From NCBI GenBank assembly GCA_020726505.1, contig JAHLEZ010000015.1, positions 310,001-374,000 of the forward strand: DNA of 64,000 bases, read 5' to 3'. This DNA is from Leptodontidium sp. MPI-SDFR-AT-0119 (lineage: Eukaryota > Ascomycota > Leotiomycetes > Helotiales > Leptodontidiaceae). Positions within the stretch are counted from its first letter, which is position 1, and each line of letters begins with the position of its first letter. Under the pieces are notes generated by a model, which had not been told where the DNA came from, searched no databases, and was given only the letters and a program-made list of their open reading frames with translations. The position numbers and the translations under genes were made by a program. This document shows positions 46,824 through 58,217 of this stretch, piece after piece.

Positions 46824-48118
46824 GAATGAATCTGACGACGGTTAGCAGGCATAGGAGCCATCTAATTACCTCTTAATCCACGCACTATTGCCGAGATGAG
46901 TGTGCCTTCCCTCGATGGTCCCAGAACCCCGGGGAACGAATCTTGGTGTAAACCATTTTCCTAATACAATTTCACCGCATACATCCCACGATGTTCAAGA
47001 AAGCACACTAGCCGTCGGAATCCCCTCTTGATACAGCTACGGCGATATGCCGAGTTACGTAGCCCGACCTTGCCAAACGGAATCACCGAAATTCCCCGTA
47101 CTTAATGTAACTTCTAGCTAGGAGGATGTTAGCTTGACTTATATAATCGTAGAATGTGTAAAAGGAGCTCTAAACCTCAAGATTCGTAGTGTAGCCGATT
47201 GTGCCTTCTTTAACAACTATACAAAACATTTATAGCAGAGAAGTGTATAGGTGTAAGTTCTTATAATAAATAAGTAAGACAAATTGTTTAGTAAAAGACG
47301 TTATATAGTTGAATACGATGACGTTGAATTAGTGTTTGTTCGGTAAATTGTGAGGCTGAACTACTAGTCACGTGCTCTTTCACAAGAGGGATCTAAATCT
47401 GCTCCGGCAGGGACTCTATGTAAGGGAGTAGAAACGGATTCCCGGGCGAAGTTCGATAAGGGAACTGTAGCCGGGGCACACAGAGGCCCCAATGGGTTCC
47501 ACATTATAATGCGCAGGCTAACTTAGGGCGTGCTTAGGATGCTTAGGCTCTACTCAGGTTCTGCTCAGGCACTGCTCAGGCTCTGCTCAGGCATGCTCAC
47601 CCTTGGCTCAGGTATGCTCACCCTTAGCTCAGGTATGCTCACCCTTAGCTCAGGTTAAAGCAGTAGTTTCTCATGTCCGGAAACTAAAACGGAACCAGCG
47701 AAAGGGAAAATTAATCCTGAGTCTATGGGTATTCAGGAGCGAAACTTGATGCAAACCCCTCCCTCGTCGCAACTCCGTCACTAGATGAATCACGCCAGTC
47801 GTAGTACTGGCCCTGCATGAATTTCCTAGCTCTGCAGGACAAACCAAAGTTTATCATCCTTTCCCGGCGTGACTTCGTCCACGCATAAAGTTCAAATGCT
47901 CAGGAGCAACGCCAATTCCGAGGCCCCTAGAGCAGTGCTTGCCGCCGAGATGAGTCTGCCTCGTGTTGCTTGCGTGGCTCTCCTGTTGAACCTAACCATG
48001 ACCCTTCCCTTGGCCCAGTCTCCCCGCTGCATGAATCTCACGACAGCTAACAGGCGCACCAGTAACCATAAACCCCTTCTGTCAAGCAACTCTGCTGCCG
48101 AGATGATTCTGCCTTGCC
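46824..48118 (+). repeat. dispersed repeats GAATCT.ACGAC and GCCGAGATGAKTCTGCCTT
   Basis: CATGAATCTCACGACAGCTA at 48030 matches GAATGAATCTGACGACGGTT at 46824. GCCGAGATGAGTGTGCCTTC at 46890 recurs at 47944 and 48098 with one to three changes. Confidence 0.75.
47586..47654 (+). repeat. 21-bp tandem repeat, three copies
   Basis: The unit CTCAGGYATGCTCACCCTTRG lies at 47586, 47607 and 47628. It is preceded by looser GCTCAGGC units from about 47546, and similar CTCAGG words recur near 48837-48890. Confidence 0.95.
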
Positions 48119-49660
48119 TTGCCTTGCCTGCATAAAATCCTCTGCTCCTCGTGCAGACGGAGCCTTGGTATAGATCCTCCCCTGATGTGATTTCGGACCT
48201 GCACAAGTCTCACCATACCCATTAAGCACACCAGCTGTCGTAGCCCTCGATACAACTGGAGTGCCGCGCCGATGTTGGCTGGTCTTGCATGAATGATACC
48301 ACACCGGACGTTGTATTCCCATTCCCTGGCACAACCTTGATGCTAAGATGAACCTTGTCTCGTATGAATGGTAAGATGTTCGTGAGGAGCGCCAGACGTT
48401 GACACCTCCTAAAATTTGTGCTGTCGTTTTTTCGGACTTTTGAAACCATATAGAAGCATCAGTCGACGGTTATTACGGAGCAGTATCGTGCGTATTTGAG
48501 GTACGACTTCTTGCGGCAGAGAAAAGTTGAATGACTGCTTAACAGATTGACGACGAAGTTGAATTTGTGAAGTTCGGTAGTGGGAGGCTCGGTCGTGCGG
48601 CTCGGGTTTGACAGGGACCCAAATCGGCTCTGGGAGGAATCCTTGTAAAGGTTAACAGGGGAGCTAGAACGGATCCTTTGCTCAACGTCATCACAATCTT
48701 GATAGGTTGAAAGTGGCGGCTGTGTTAAAGGCAGCAGGCATTAGCAAAATTTATATAGTGACAACAGGGAAGCTATAACCGACTTGCGAGGGGCCAAAAA
48801 AGGATCCCCCTGAGCATGATCCAGCTGACTCATCAGCGTGCTCGGGACTCAGGGCGCAGCTCAGGTTAGAGCAGCGACTGCTCAGGTCCAAAGACGGAAA
48901 TGGACTTTGGTGAGGTCAAGATTCGGTACAGATTGTAGTGGTAATACTCGACTAGGCCGGAATACCGGAAATGAGGCTCTGGGCGCTCCCAACCACCACA
49001 CAACTCATACGTTAGGCTGGGTTAGGTTACCTATAGGGCCCTAAGTTCGCAGCCTAGTTTAATTCTAGTTGTTGTTTAGCCGAGACTTCTTCCCGCCCAG
49101 GCTGGGAGTTTCTCTTCGGAAGAGGACATGTCTTTGAAGAGACTGGCGAGGAATAATGGGAGAAACGCCATACGGAAGAGTGCATATTCCGATACCGGAC
49201 GTCAGTTTCTCTCGGATGGATGACAGGATACAGAAGGCGGAATATGTCGCAACTTGAAGCAGGCAAGTACTTGGTAGACAAAGAAATTTTGGAGCCAGTG
49301 GGTGGACGGGTGTCGTATGCCCATACATTTCCTCGGATATGTTACATGAGCAAAAGTAATTCCAAAAACATAAGCAGCGAAACACCCAATTCCATGGTTG
49401 CGTTGAAGTGTCGCGCATCACATCACGGGAAGCACATGTCACGAAAAGGGGATGCATGATCACAGCCATAGACACAGAAAATGGCACGAGATATTCTATT
49501 AAAGACTGGAAGCCAAGACCCTCTTGCCGTACAAAGCATGCAAACACATAAAGCCACCCGTGATATCAAACATGACCTCCAAAGGTAAATGGCCAGGTTT
49601 CAACCCTCAAAAACTGCCAAAGCGATCCCCTCAGTTTCCTTCTCTCCATTTATCGTAGAC

Positions 49661-50932
49661 CTAAACGACAGAACCGATGAATCCAAATAGCATATCCAAG
49701 ACCCACAAACCGATCTCTTTCAAATCTTCAACTCTTGCTCCGAGTCCGGCGAGCATCTCATCGGAATGTTGCCAAGCGGAGAACAAAGCCCAGAGGGAGG
49801 TGAAGACAATCCAGAGGTTGCAGAGGCTGAGTGCTAGAGTTCGGAACTTGCTGGATTTCGAAACTGACTCGGGCGTGATGTTAAAAGGGCAGTGGAGGCT
49901 CTCTGCACGGATCATGGACTTGATTTCCTCGGCAGCGAGAAGTGGACCTGGTTCTGTCGTAGGAGGATTGGTAGATGACTGTGGCAAGCTCTGTGAATCT
50001 TCGAAGAGAACGTATTGGATTCTCATGGGGACAAATCTTCCAAGCATTTGGTAACTGCCATCTGTAGATGAAAGCTCGGTTGGGTCAATCAAAGACATGC
50101 CCTCCACTCTGTATCTTCCATCCATACGCTTGAAGTTGACGAAGCATGACTCCTGATGAGGGGGGTTTGCTGGACCAGTGCTTGATTGATTGCCTTCGGC
50201 GTCCTTGTCGTTGCTGAACTTGTCTTGTTCCTCAGAAGTACGAGCAGTATCCTTGACAGAAAGCGGAGCAAATGAGGCTCTGAATTCTGCAGTCGAGCTA
50301 TGCATGCCTCCTTCTCCAGAGTTGTCTTTGTCTGATCCAGGTTGAGCTTGGTTGAGAACACCGGATTTCGACAAGGTAAGGATTGGCCGACGCCTTTTGA
50401 CATTTCGGACGATAGATCGAGAGGCTTCGAATTGCCCTCCGGATGAAGCCCTCATGCTGAAATTTAGAGGTGGAGGGGAAGACTTGTGAGGTCTGGATCG
50501 AGACCTCTCTTGTGAGGAAGGTGAAGTCTTGGAAGCAGGAGCCCTCTCCAGAGCGTCATGATGGCCCACACTGTTGACCGACTTAGGACCAGTGAACGAT
50601 TGCAAACCGCGAAGTTCCCCGGTCTTGCTTCCCTCAGCTTCACCAACTTCGGGGCTCTTCTCATCGAGAGGGAATGAGCTTCCAGGAGTTTTCTTCCGAC
50701 ATTCACCTTGATCGAGGCTCTCATTAATACGGTCTCCAATCATTCGGATCTTCAGAGCATCAGTCTCCTTTCCCATGCCCTTCAACAAGTCGGCCTCTAT
50801 GAGGAGCATTCTGCGGAACTCCTCACCTTGTACCAAATTGAGCTGAGGCAAGGCTACTACGCTGAGAAATCGACCGCTCGTGACCCTATCGACGAGGGTG
50901 GGGATGTTGATGTTGCCTGGAACAGTATCCAT
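49661..50932 (-). CDS. hypothetical protein with C-terminal membrane segments
   Basis: A single exon encodes 423 aa. The N-terminal 70 residues are helical (EEFRRMLLIEADLLKGMGKE). Residues about 75-260 are Ser/Pro/Lys-rich and probably disordered, with basic RSRSRPHKSS and VKRRRPILTL clusters. A more conserved-looking block is RMDGRYRVEGMSLIDPTEL and YQMLGRFVPMRIQYVLFED. Two hydrophobic segments end the protein (LALSLCNLWIVFTSLWALFSAW, about 362-383, and IGLWVLDMLFGFIGSVV at the very end). I do not recognise the family. The long intact frame and clean stop argue that the gene is live. The start is the first ATG in frame. Confidence 0.75.
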   Translation of the reverse strand: MDTVPGNINIPTLVDRVTSGRFLSVVALPQLNLVQGEEFRRMLLIEADLLKGMGKETDALKIRMIGDRINESLDQGECRKKTPGSSFPLDEKSPEVGEAEGSKTGELRGLQSFTGPKSVNSVGHHDALERAPASKTSPSSQERSRSRPHKSSPPPLNFSMRASSGGQFEASRSIVRNVKRRRPILTLSKSGVLNQAQPGSDKDNSGEGGMHSSTAEFRASFAPLSVKDTARTSEEQDKFSNDKDAEGNQSSTGPANPPHQESCFVNFKRMDGRYRVEGMSLIDPTELSSTDGSYQMLGRFVPMRIQYVLFEDSQSLPQSSTNPPTTEPGPLLAAEEIKSMIRAESLHCPFNITPESVSKSSKFRTLALSLCNLWIVFTSLWALFSAWQHSDEMLAGLGARVEDLKEIGLWVLDMLFGFIGSVV

Positions 50933-51748
50933 GGTGTATATGTGGGGGCTGAAAGTGAGGGGAATTTGGGGATAGCAGAGATGAGAAGGGATAACTGATG
51001 AACAGTGTGCTGTGGGAAGTATGGGACGTTCTGATATACCGACTACCTACACTTGCTGTATAAAGCCCAAGACATCTCGGAACTGAGAAAGCAACAGATA
51101 GAGGTTCCTATGCGGGCATCCAATGAAACATGAATTGCAAGACATGAAATTTGGAAGAGAAACCGACAGTGTGATTGATTGAAAGTGCCTTTGTGCCAGA
51201 GGGGCCAACATGTACTGCATCGTCGGTACCGAGCTTTTTGTCTGCATAACTTGGAACCCAAGACAAAGTAACATGACTTCCCGGGCGGTTTCCTGCCTGC
51301 ATGAACCGCAGAGAAGAACATTGGACAAGCGAAGCATTCGTAACAGCTTGTGACGTGGAACCATTGATCAACGTCCTCTTTCAGATGCCAGCCTGTTGAA
51401 GACGCAAAAGAAGCTGTGTGCTTAAACAATCGTGACATCCTTTATCTCCCAGCCCTAGATTGTGTCGCACTCAGTAATCAGAGCCTCAGCTATTCCTAAT
51501 CTTTGGAATCTCCCATCGGTGGCTGGAGATAGAAGCAGAAATAATGATATGGTATTGCTGTTAACAGCAGAAACTTCCGACACCCAGTTTCCAATGTGCA
51601 AAAGCCAGATATGTCTGAGTATATCGTTATTAGAGTACACATGTCTTCTTTCGGTCTAGTGCGGCAGTTTCTCATCAAAATGGCATGCTAATTCATGGAC
51701 CCAATCTCGCCCCACATATGGTAATGGTCCAGCACTCAATGTGATTGG
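50933..51748. other. intergenic region
   Basis: Minus-strand frames at 51043-51438 are cysteine-rich but show no domain. They may be leftover 3' sequence of the HET pseudogene. No gene is called. Confidence 0.5.
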
Positions 51749-53467
51749 CTAAAGTACAGGCAACTTTGAAAGCGCCAAGAGCTTGCTTCTCAAGCTGATC
51801 GTTCCACCGAGGACTTGTCCGTAAATGTCAGATCCTGCCAAAATCACCTGGCAATCCAACAGTTCTGCTCTTGGTCTAACAGCATTATCAGTGTAGGCTT
51901 GCTCGGCGCCGAAGCTCAAGCTGACATGAGGTGCGCGAGATTTAAGTGTTTCCATAGACGCCCAGCTCCAAGATGGGGCTATATAAACGTCACTCCGTTT
52001 CTCCGGGTAAATTCAGTGCCATACAAGTCCGCCATGGATTTGCTCGAGCCAGATTCCCGCCTTATATGTGTAGCCTGTTTGCTCTCCCACTTTTCTTGCT
52101 AGCACGCGAGAGCTGGAAGCTTGTCTTGTGCGATGGTGAGATTCCGCTGCAAGTACTCCTCGAGGATCTTGTACCATGATCCTCTCAAGATAAAGTTTTG
52201 TGGGCTGTGGAGAAAATGCCGTTTTGAACTTGCGAATTGATCTCCAGCAAAATCTCGAGTACCGTCATATATTTCATACTTTCTGTGTGTCTGAAATTCC
52301 CATGATATGTGGTTCAATCGAAAGTGGACTGTCTGAGGCGAGAGGATGTCTTCTTGCAGAGTCCAGCCACGAGTTGCCAAAACGCAAGATGTTGATGTAA
52401 AGCTCTTGGAAAAAGCCCGAATCGAGACAAATTCTTGGATATCCTGAGGCTCAGTAGTAACAGTCTCATCTAGCGGCAAGGTTACAGGAATTTTGACAGC
52501 ATTGTCATCTGATGTTCTGACGACATCGAGAAATCCTTGTTCGTCACCGGAAGTGTCATCGAGGGCAATTGTCAAACTCGAATTCTAGTAGTAGCTCAAC
52601 ATCTGTGACGACTCGAATGCCCAATCATCGTGGGAATCTTGAATAACGCAGAGAGAGTCAACCCAAAGGTACTTATATCCAAGTCGTCGAGTGGCTTGAA
52701 TAGCATCTGAGAATGTTCTAGGCATGTCTTCCAAAGACAAGGACTGTTGTGGAGCAAGGAGGTTGCTAGAGTCCAACACAAATCGCACATTGGTGCCCCA
52801 ACAGTGGGACAGTGCAAGCCAGCGACCAGAATCTCCGTTGGTGATGACTACTTTTGGTGGGGTTTCAGCGTTGCCCACATCTATCACACGAGTAGGAAGA
52901 GACGAAATCACAGAACTGGGGCAGAAGTGGCCGTGGCCCACGAGGCACTCATCCATCCAACTCCGAATGAGGTCGAAGCATGCTTCTGAGTCTGCTCTCT
53001 TGGCGATTGGCCGACCAGTGATCAAATTACGCTTGGCGAGGAAAGACTCTGGAGAATGGAATCAACAGCGGAATAGCTTAGATGGAGCGTGGTTCGTTCT
53101 ACTTACCATGTGGAACGAACAAACCCAGAGGCGCTCCAAAATCCATCTTGTGAGCTTGGTCATTTTGACAAAACAAAATCTTGTCCTTATCCGAATGTTG
53201 CAACTCTGTTGCAAAATAATCATGTGTCCCAGTATACAGGTGAATTCGTTCTGTCTCGGGGTATGGATTTGGTAATAGTCGTTCGAAATAAAAGAATCGT
53301 ATCTGAGGCTTGTCTCCTATCACCATGATGATCAGCTTGCAGAGATCGCAACCAGATTCCGCAGAGTCTTGCAAGTCTTCGAATGAGGCATGATGTTTTC
53401 TCTTCAAGTGATTGCCTCTTGTTACGTGGGCAATGAAATCGATCGAGGAACACACTTCACATAGCAT
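51749..53467 (-). pseudogene. HET-domain (heterokaryon incompatibility) pseudogene
   Basis: Exon 1 53467-53107 starts MLCEVCSSI and has the usual GCDLCKLI segment. A phase-1 intron (GTAAGT..CCAG) joins exon 2 at 53048. The HET core follows: VIDVGN, WLALSHCWG, LPRTFSDAI-like MPRTFSDAIQATRRLG and YLWVDSLCVIQDSHDDW. A TAG at 52585-52587 cuts the normally continuous segment before NSSLTIALDD. RGWTLQEDILSPQTVHF is intact. Near 52103 the frame slips by one base inside DKLPALA; the C-terminal part continues in the new frame (YKAGIWLEQIHGGLVW, IAPSWSWASM), with a TGA at 52013-52015. HET proteins trigger cell death after fusion of unlike strains. At least three independent lesions make this copy a pseudogene. 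Confidence 0.85.
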
Positions 53468-53824
53468 TGTTCTTTGAGTGGGCTGTTTGCTAACAGTGTT
53501 GTAGAATGAGGACGAGGATGAGGATGAGGGGAGGACCCTTAAAAGGCTACACAGCTGAAGCCCAATCACACGCAGGGTCACGTGAGCATCGATCCTGGCC
53601 CTCTGGGGCCTGTCCGCATCAAGTCCCAAATCCTAGCGCGGACATGCCTACCTCTGAGTTGCCCTCATCTAGCATCTCATCGAACACCTGAATTTAAACG
53701 AAGCTTATAACCGCAAAGGCAGCTCACAAGAGCCATCCATGAAAGGGTTCAAGGATTAACAAGTAGGACCACAACTACAAGACGTGATGCGAAAGGGGTA
53801 TCAAATTTGCTTTTGGCTCATACT
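53468..53824. other. intergenic region
   Basis: A short GAGGAC/GAGGAT-type simple stretch lies at 53505-53532. Nothing else is seen. Confidence 0.6.
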
Positions 53825-55780
53825 CTACATGATCTCAATATTGAGGATCTTGATGTCATCCTCTGGCTTCTCCTTGTAAACCCTCGCATTCTCAATCTTA
53901 TGGATGACATCAAGACCCTGGATAGCCCTTCCAAATATCGTGTGCTTGTTATCCAACCAAGGCTGGGAAAATGGTTAGCTGTCTCGAATCGAACAAAAGA
54001 GGGGAACAGAACTTACAGTCTTCTCTGTAGTGATGAAAAATTGACTCCCATTGGTGTTTGGCCCAGCATTAGCCATGCTGACGGTGTATGGTTTGTCATG
54101 TCTCAATGTGCTAAACTCATCCGCAAATTCCTTTCCCCATATGCTTTCACCGCCCGTCCCGTCTCCCAAGGGGTCACCACATTGGATCATGAATTTCCGG
54201 ATCACTCGGTGGAAAATGGTGTTGTTGTAGTACCCATTCTTGGAGTGTACGACGAAATTCTCGACTGATTTGGGAGCGGCATCAGGGAAGAGGCGGATAT
54301 GGATATCACCATAATTGGTGTGAATAATTGCTGCTGTTCCGGTCTCTGCTGCCTTTGCCGCGACGGCCTTCTTTGAGTTGAGATTCGTTGGTTTCTCGTT
54401 TTGGACGTCTCGCTCGGACTTGGAAATATTGTCATCGTTTGTGAATAGGTAGAATCGAACTTTGCCAACTCCTGTGGTAATGAGAATTGGATCCCGGACT
54501 TCGGACTCCTGCAGCAGTGGATTGTTCGACGCAGCCATTGCAACTGTCGTGATTCCCTTTTTCTGCGGTTGTCCTTGATAAATCGCGACGCTCAAAGGTC
54601 TATAATTCTCCTCTTTTCCGTAGACCTTGACGACTCTGTTCGTGTAGGTATTCAGAACTTTCGTTCCTAAAATTGATCCATAGATGATGAAATGTCCCGT
54701 CTCGTCAAAGATTACATTCGCTTTATTCCGTAATGCGGGAGACTCAATTTCTCGCTCTGTCGCCATACGCCGGCCGAACTCCACATCCTCAAGCTTCTGC
54801 AGGGCGGTTCCAGCTTGCTGCATCTCCTCGATGATCTGCAATGACTCATCATAGGTCCGGTACAGCTTACCAGTAGGGAAATCGAACACCCTGATCTTCC
54901 GATCAGGGAAAGAAAAGGTTGCGAACTGCGAGCCATTCGGTGATATTGTCAGAGATGTGGGTGTAGATTTGGCTTTCTTGAATTCGAAGAGGTTTGTAGA
55001 ACTCTTATATTCGAAAACATTGTCCGGTTTATCATAGGTCCCTGGTCGCCAGTATTCGATCATGCCATTCTCATCCGCAGATATAACACAGTCATATGCA
55101 TCATTGAATGCCATGAGCGATACCACACTTCGATGTAGACCTGAGAGAGTGTGTATTGGTTCCTGATTCTCCCCTCGGCCATCGTACATTCGAATTGTAT
55201 GATTGACCTCATCCGACACTGCCAAAATCGGTAACGATGCCCCCCTTTTGTGTATCCAGCAGACGCATTTCGGGGTAAACTCGACGGTCAACATAGACAG
55301 TAGGTCGAATGTAATGACATCGAAGATCTTGATCGTTTTGTCCACACCCGCTGTTGCAAAGCTTCTCCCGTCCGCGCTGACCGAGACACTCTTGATCTCT
55401 CCATTGTGTGCCTTGAATTCCTTGACAAACTCGATGTTGTCTGCTCCCTTCTTCCAGAATTTCACTACACCGTCAACGGAGCTGGTGATCAGGAAGTCGG
55501 TCAGAGGAGTCATTGTCAGAAATGCCAACTGCTCCTTGTGCATCAGAGATTTCGAGTATCGCGCAGACGTCGGAAGAGCAGATATGTACAGCTTCTCGTA
55601 GGGTAGCTTGCGGCGTTTCTTCTTGGGAGCTTCCGCAGAGGGGAGCTGCGGTCCCATATCATCGTCGGACGAGGATTCTGGGGAATGGTCAGTGGGATCA
55701 TAGCTGGGGTAATAATTGTACATACCATCGTCATCCGATCGACTCCTCTTGTTCGACTTGGTTTCTGTCATGTCTGCCAT
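53825..55780 (-). CDS. WD40-repeat cyclophilin (PPWD1-type peptidyl-prolyl isomerase)
   Basis: Exons 55780-54017 and 53962-53825 give 633 aa (GTAAGT..CAG, phase 0). A basic N-terminus ([15 protein letters not shown]) precedes WD40 repeats over about residues 75-400, with motifs such as [36 protein letters not shown] and [15 protein letters not shown]. The C-terminal cyclophilin domain starts near residue 480 ([20 protein letters not shown]). It has the active-site [27 protein letters not shown] and [17 protein letters not shown]; the second exon supplies [19 protein letters not shown]. The family isomerises X-Pro bonds and is associated with nuclear RNA-processing complexes. This is a complete, ordinary member. 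Length and domain order match PPWD1 orthologues. Confidence 0.96.
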
Positions 55781-56105
55781 GGTGGTTGTTTGGAGAAGAG
55801 CTGCACTGTCCTGAGAGATACTTGTATTTGGACAAGTCAGGAGCTGTAAGGCTGAGCCTGGTTGTTGTGAGGCAACATTTTTCGGTTCCTAGCGCACGGC
55901 TGCAGACAGCAAGCATCCCTGCCAGCCGCCCTGTCGATCCTTGGCGACGATGACTTCAACCTCAGCCAGAACTCTCTTCCCTTTCACTCCAACTCTCCTC
56001 TCCATGTACAAATCAGTTTACCCAGAGCTTCATTTTCCACAACTAGATCTCCTTTTTGTATAAATCTTAAACTAGAACATAATATCGTCAAAGTCAGCGC
56101 AACAA
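55781..56105. other. divergent promoter region
   Basis: This is the shared upstream sequence of the cyclophilin and AIG1-like genes. No gene is seen. Confidence 0.6.
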
Positions 56106-56857
56106 ATGGCACGACATCCCCTCCAACGACTTTCCTCTCCAAGCCGAGGTATCTCAGCAATCATCCACCTCATCGGCATCATCTCATTCAGTCTCTCGTA
56201 CAAATATCTCCTGGATTTCCCAACCTTCATAAACGCTTCCTATGGCTGGCATTTCCAATACCTGACCATCCTTGGGCTGACTGTTGCCTATGGGACATTC
56301 ATTGCTGGCTTCCTCGCAGACCTCACCTTGTCGCCTACACTCTTCCTCATCAAGAACACCCTCTCGCTATGCAGTGCACCTTTGGAGGTTCTAATCAGTG
56401 TTCTCTACTGGGGAATCAGTGCTGTCGATAAGACACTGGTGGTTCCACCCGAGATTCACATTGCTCCTATGGCAGATATCGGATTTCATGCTATGCCATC
56501 GATACTACTCACTATCGACCTCCTGTTGCTTTCCCCGCCTTGGACTATCAAGACTTCCCGAGCTTTGGCATTGAGCTCTGCAATCGCAGTCGCGTATTGG
56601 TTTTGGGTTGAGGAATGCAACAAGCACAATGGATTGTAAGTGAAGCCCACCATATTTCAGGCTGGTTCTGACTGTATTGCAGCTATCCATATCCCATGTT
56701 CAACGAGCTGAGCACTATCCCGAGAGCTGGTGTTTTCGCTGGAGCGGCACTTCTAATGACCGTGAGCACTGTCACATTGCAGAAGCTATGTGCACTCGTC
56801 AATGGACGACAGCCAGCAGACAAATCACGAGCACCACGCAGTATCAAGGATCAATAG
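56106..56857 (+). CDS. FAR-17a/AIG1-like membrane hydrolase
   Basis: Exons 56106-56635 and 56683-56857 give 234 aa (GTAAGT..GCAG, phase 2). Six hydrophobic segments cover most of the chain, as in the AIG1/ADTRP family. The family's catalytic Thr lies in a W-x-F/Y-L-T segment, here WHFQYLTILGLTV. The His, normally in a L-N-H-x-x-H context, corresponds to ADIGFHAMPSILLTIDLLL. Mammalian relatives hydrolyse fatty-acid esters of hydroxy fatty acids in membranes; a similar lipid-hydrolase role is inferred here. The second exon completes the last helix (FAGAALLMTVSTVTLQKL) and a basic tail. It is divergent from the cyclophilin gene. Confidence 0.88.
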
Positions 56858-57001
56858 ACTTGTGATAAGGGAAATGTATATCAATCTGTGAAAACAGGAG
56901 ATCCTTCATGGAAAATCCATTCCATCAAACTTCAGCTGTGGTATAAACGAGTGCCGTCTGTCTTGCAGTCCGAGCCCTTTCTTTAATTTGCTACTTTGTG
57001 G

Positions 57002-58217
57002 TCAACCCATCTCTACATCTTCATCAGCCCGGTGACTCGATACTCCGAAAGCGGACAAGCCAGATAGTAGATCTTCCATGGGCCGGTTCTTCTCTATTTC
57101 TTGAATTGTACTTCTGCTGCGTTCATAATCTACATTCAAATTAGTCTTGTCATTCACGATCAGCTTTTCCTGTTTCAGAGATTACATACCTGCCAAAGTT
57201 CTGGATAAAGGCTCTCTCGCATAGATATATCTCTTCGTGCTCATTTCCATACCCTGGATCAAGATGCGCTTGCTCAAAGCTATCTGCAGATCCTTCTCGG
57301 ACTTGAAGCCCATAAGAACGTATTCAGACGATTGGCACTGCTCCATCAATCGATGCTGTTGTGACGAGCTCATATCGCTCCTCTTCTGGACATTAAAGCT
57401 GATGTTGAATTCACTATGGAGTGCTGAGCAGTACATAAGCACCTATTCGATGGTGTTAGCTCACAGCCGCTAGTTCGTTTGTGAGGATTCTGTAGGATTA
57501 CTTACTCTCTGGAAGGCGGCAGTCAAAGTCCACTGGTCATTGGGAGTATCTATGTCGATAATCATCCCGAATTCAGGATCCTCCTCATCTGTCAATGAAT
57601 TTCGGCTCTACAAAGGGATTAGTGCCTTTCCTTACACAGAGCAATCTCATAAGAGACAGGGGCGTCAACTTCGGCATCTCTTACATAAAATACTTTCTGC
57701 TGCATGGTAGCAGGAGCGAAATCTTCAATCGTGCTCCGAGGCTGTGAGAAATGCTGTTCTCGCTGCTTACGCATTTTATCGAGTTCGACACCGTCATCCC
57801 ATCATCGCTCATGTTTAAATCATTACCAGAATCGAGATCCCCGCACTCTGTAACCATATCGTCATCGTCTACTGACGTGACATAAGGTCTCATGTGTTGA
57901 CTCCCGACGCCAGTGATACCTTGAGCGGGCGTGAAATCCATGTAGTTTAGAGTCACAGGAGATACGCTTCCTGATGCCACTGTGGGGATGTTCTGCGTGC
58001 GTTGTGTACGTACGAAGCTTTGGTCGACTTCGCTTAGGCCTCTGATGATGGGGGTTTGGGGAGTAGTTGTATCCATATTTACTTCTGTGTCTCTATCTGT
58101 ATTGTAGGTTGGTGTTTGGTTTGTTGTGAATGCGAGAGTGCGCTGGAGACGGATGAATGGGAGGTTTGTGCCAGTAGTCCTGAGGCTGGCGGATGGTGAA
58201 GTTGGAAAATGGTCCAT
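57002..58217 (-). CDS. conserved-looking hypothetical protein (five exons)
   Basis: Exons 58217-57873, 57762-57685, 57607-57506, 57442-57190 and 57129-57002 give 301 aa. Introns 2-4 have good donors (GTAAGA, GTAAGT, GTATGT), and intron 2 has a CACTAATC branch site. The first junction (GTAGAC donor, 110 bp) is uncertain: the frame also stays open beyond it, but in a different register from the downstream exons. The N-terminal third is Ser/Thr-rich. The core (DPEFGMIIDIDTPNDQWTL, HSEFNISFNVQKR, EYVLMGFKSEKDLQIALSKR) looks like an alpha/beta domain. No family is recognised and no TM or signal peptide is present, so a cytosolic or nuclear protein is likely. Confidence 0.6.

Larger units (their letters stand above)
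45766..49660. other. gene-free degenerate repeat region
   Basis: This 3.9-kb region has no supportable gene. It holds several families of short diverged repeats (features at 46421, 46824 and 47586). Frames at 47869, 48047 and 49065 have no recognisable content. Confidence 0.6.
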
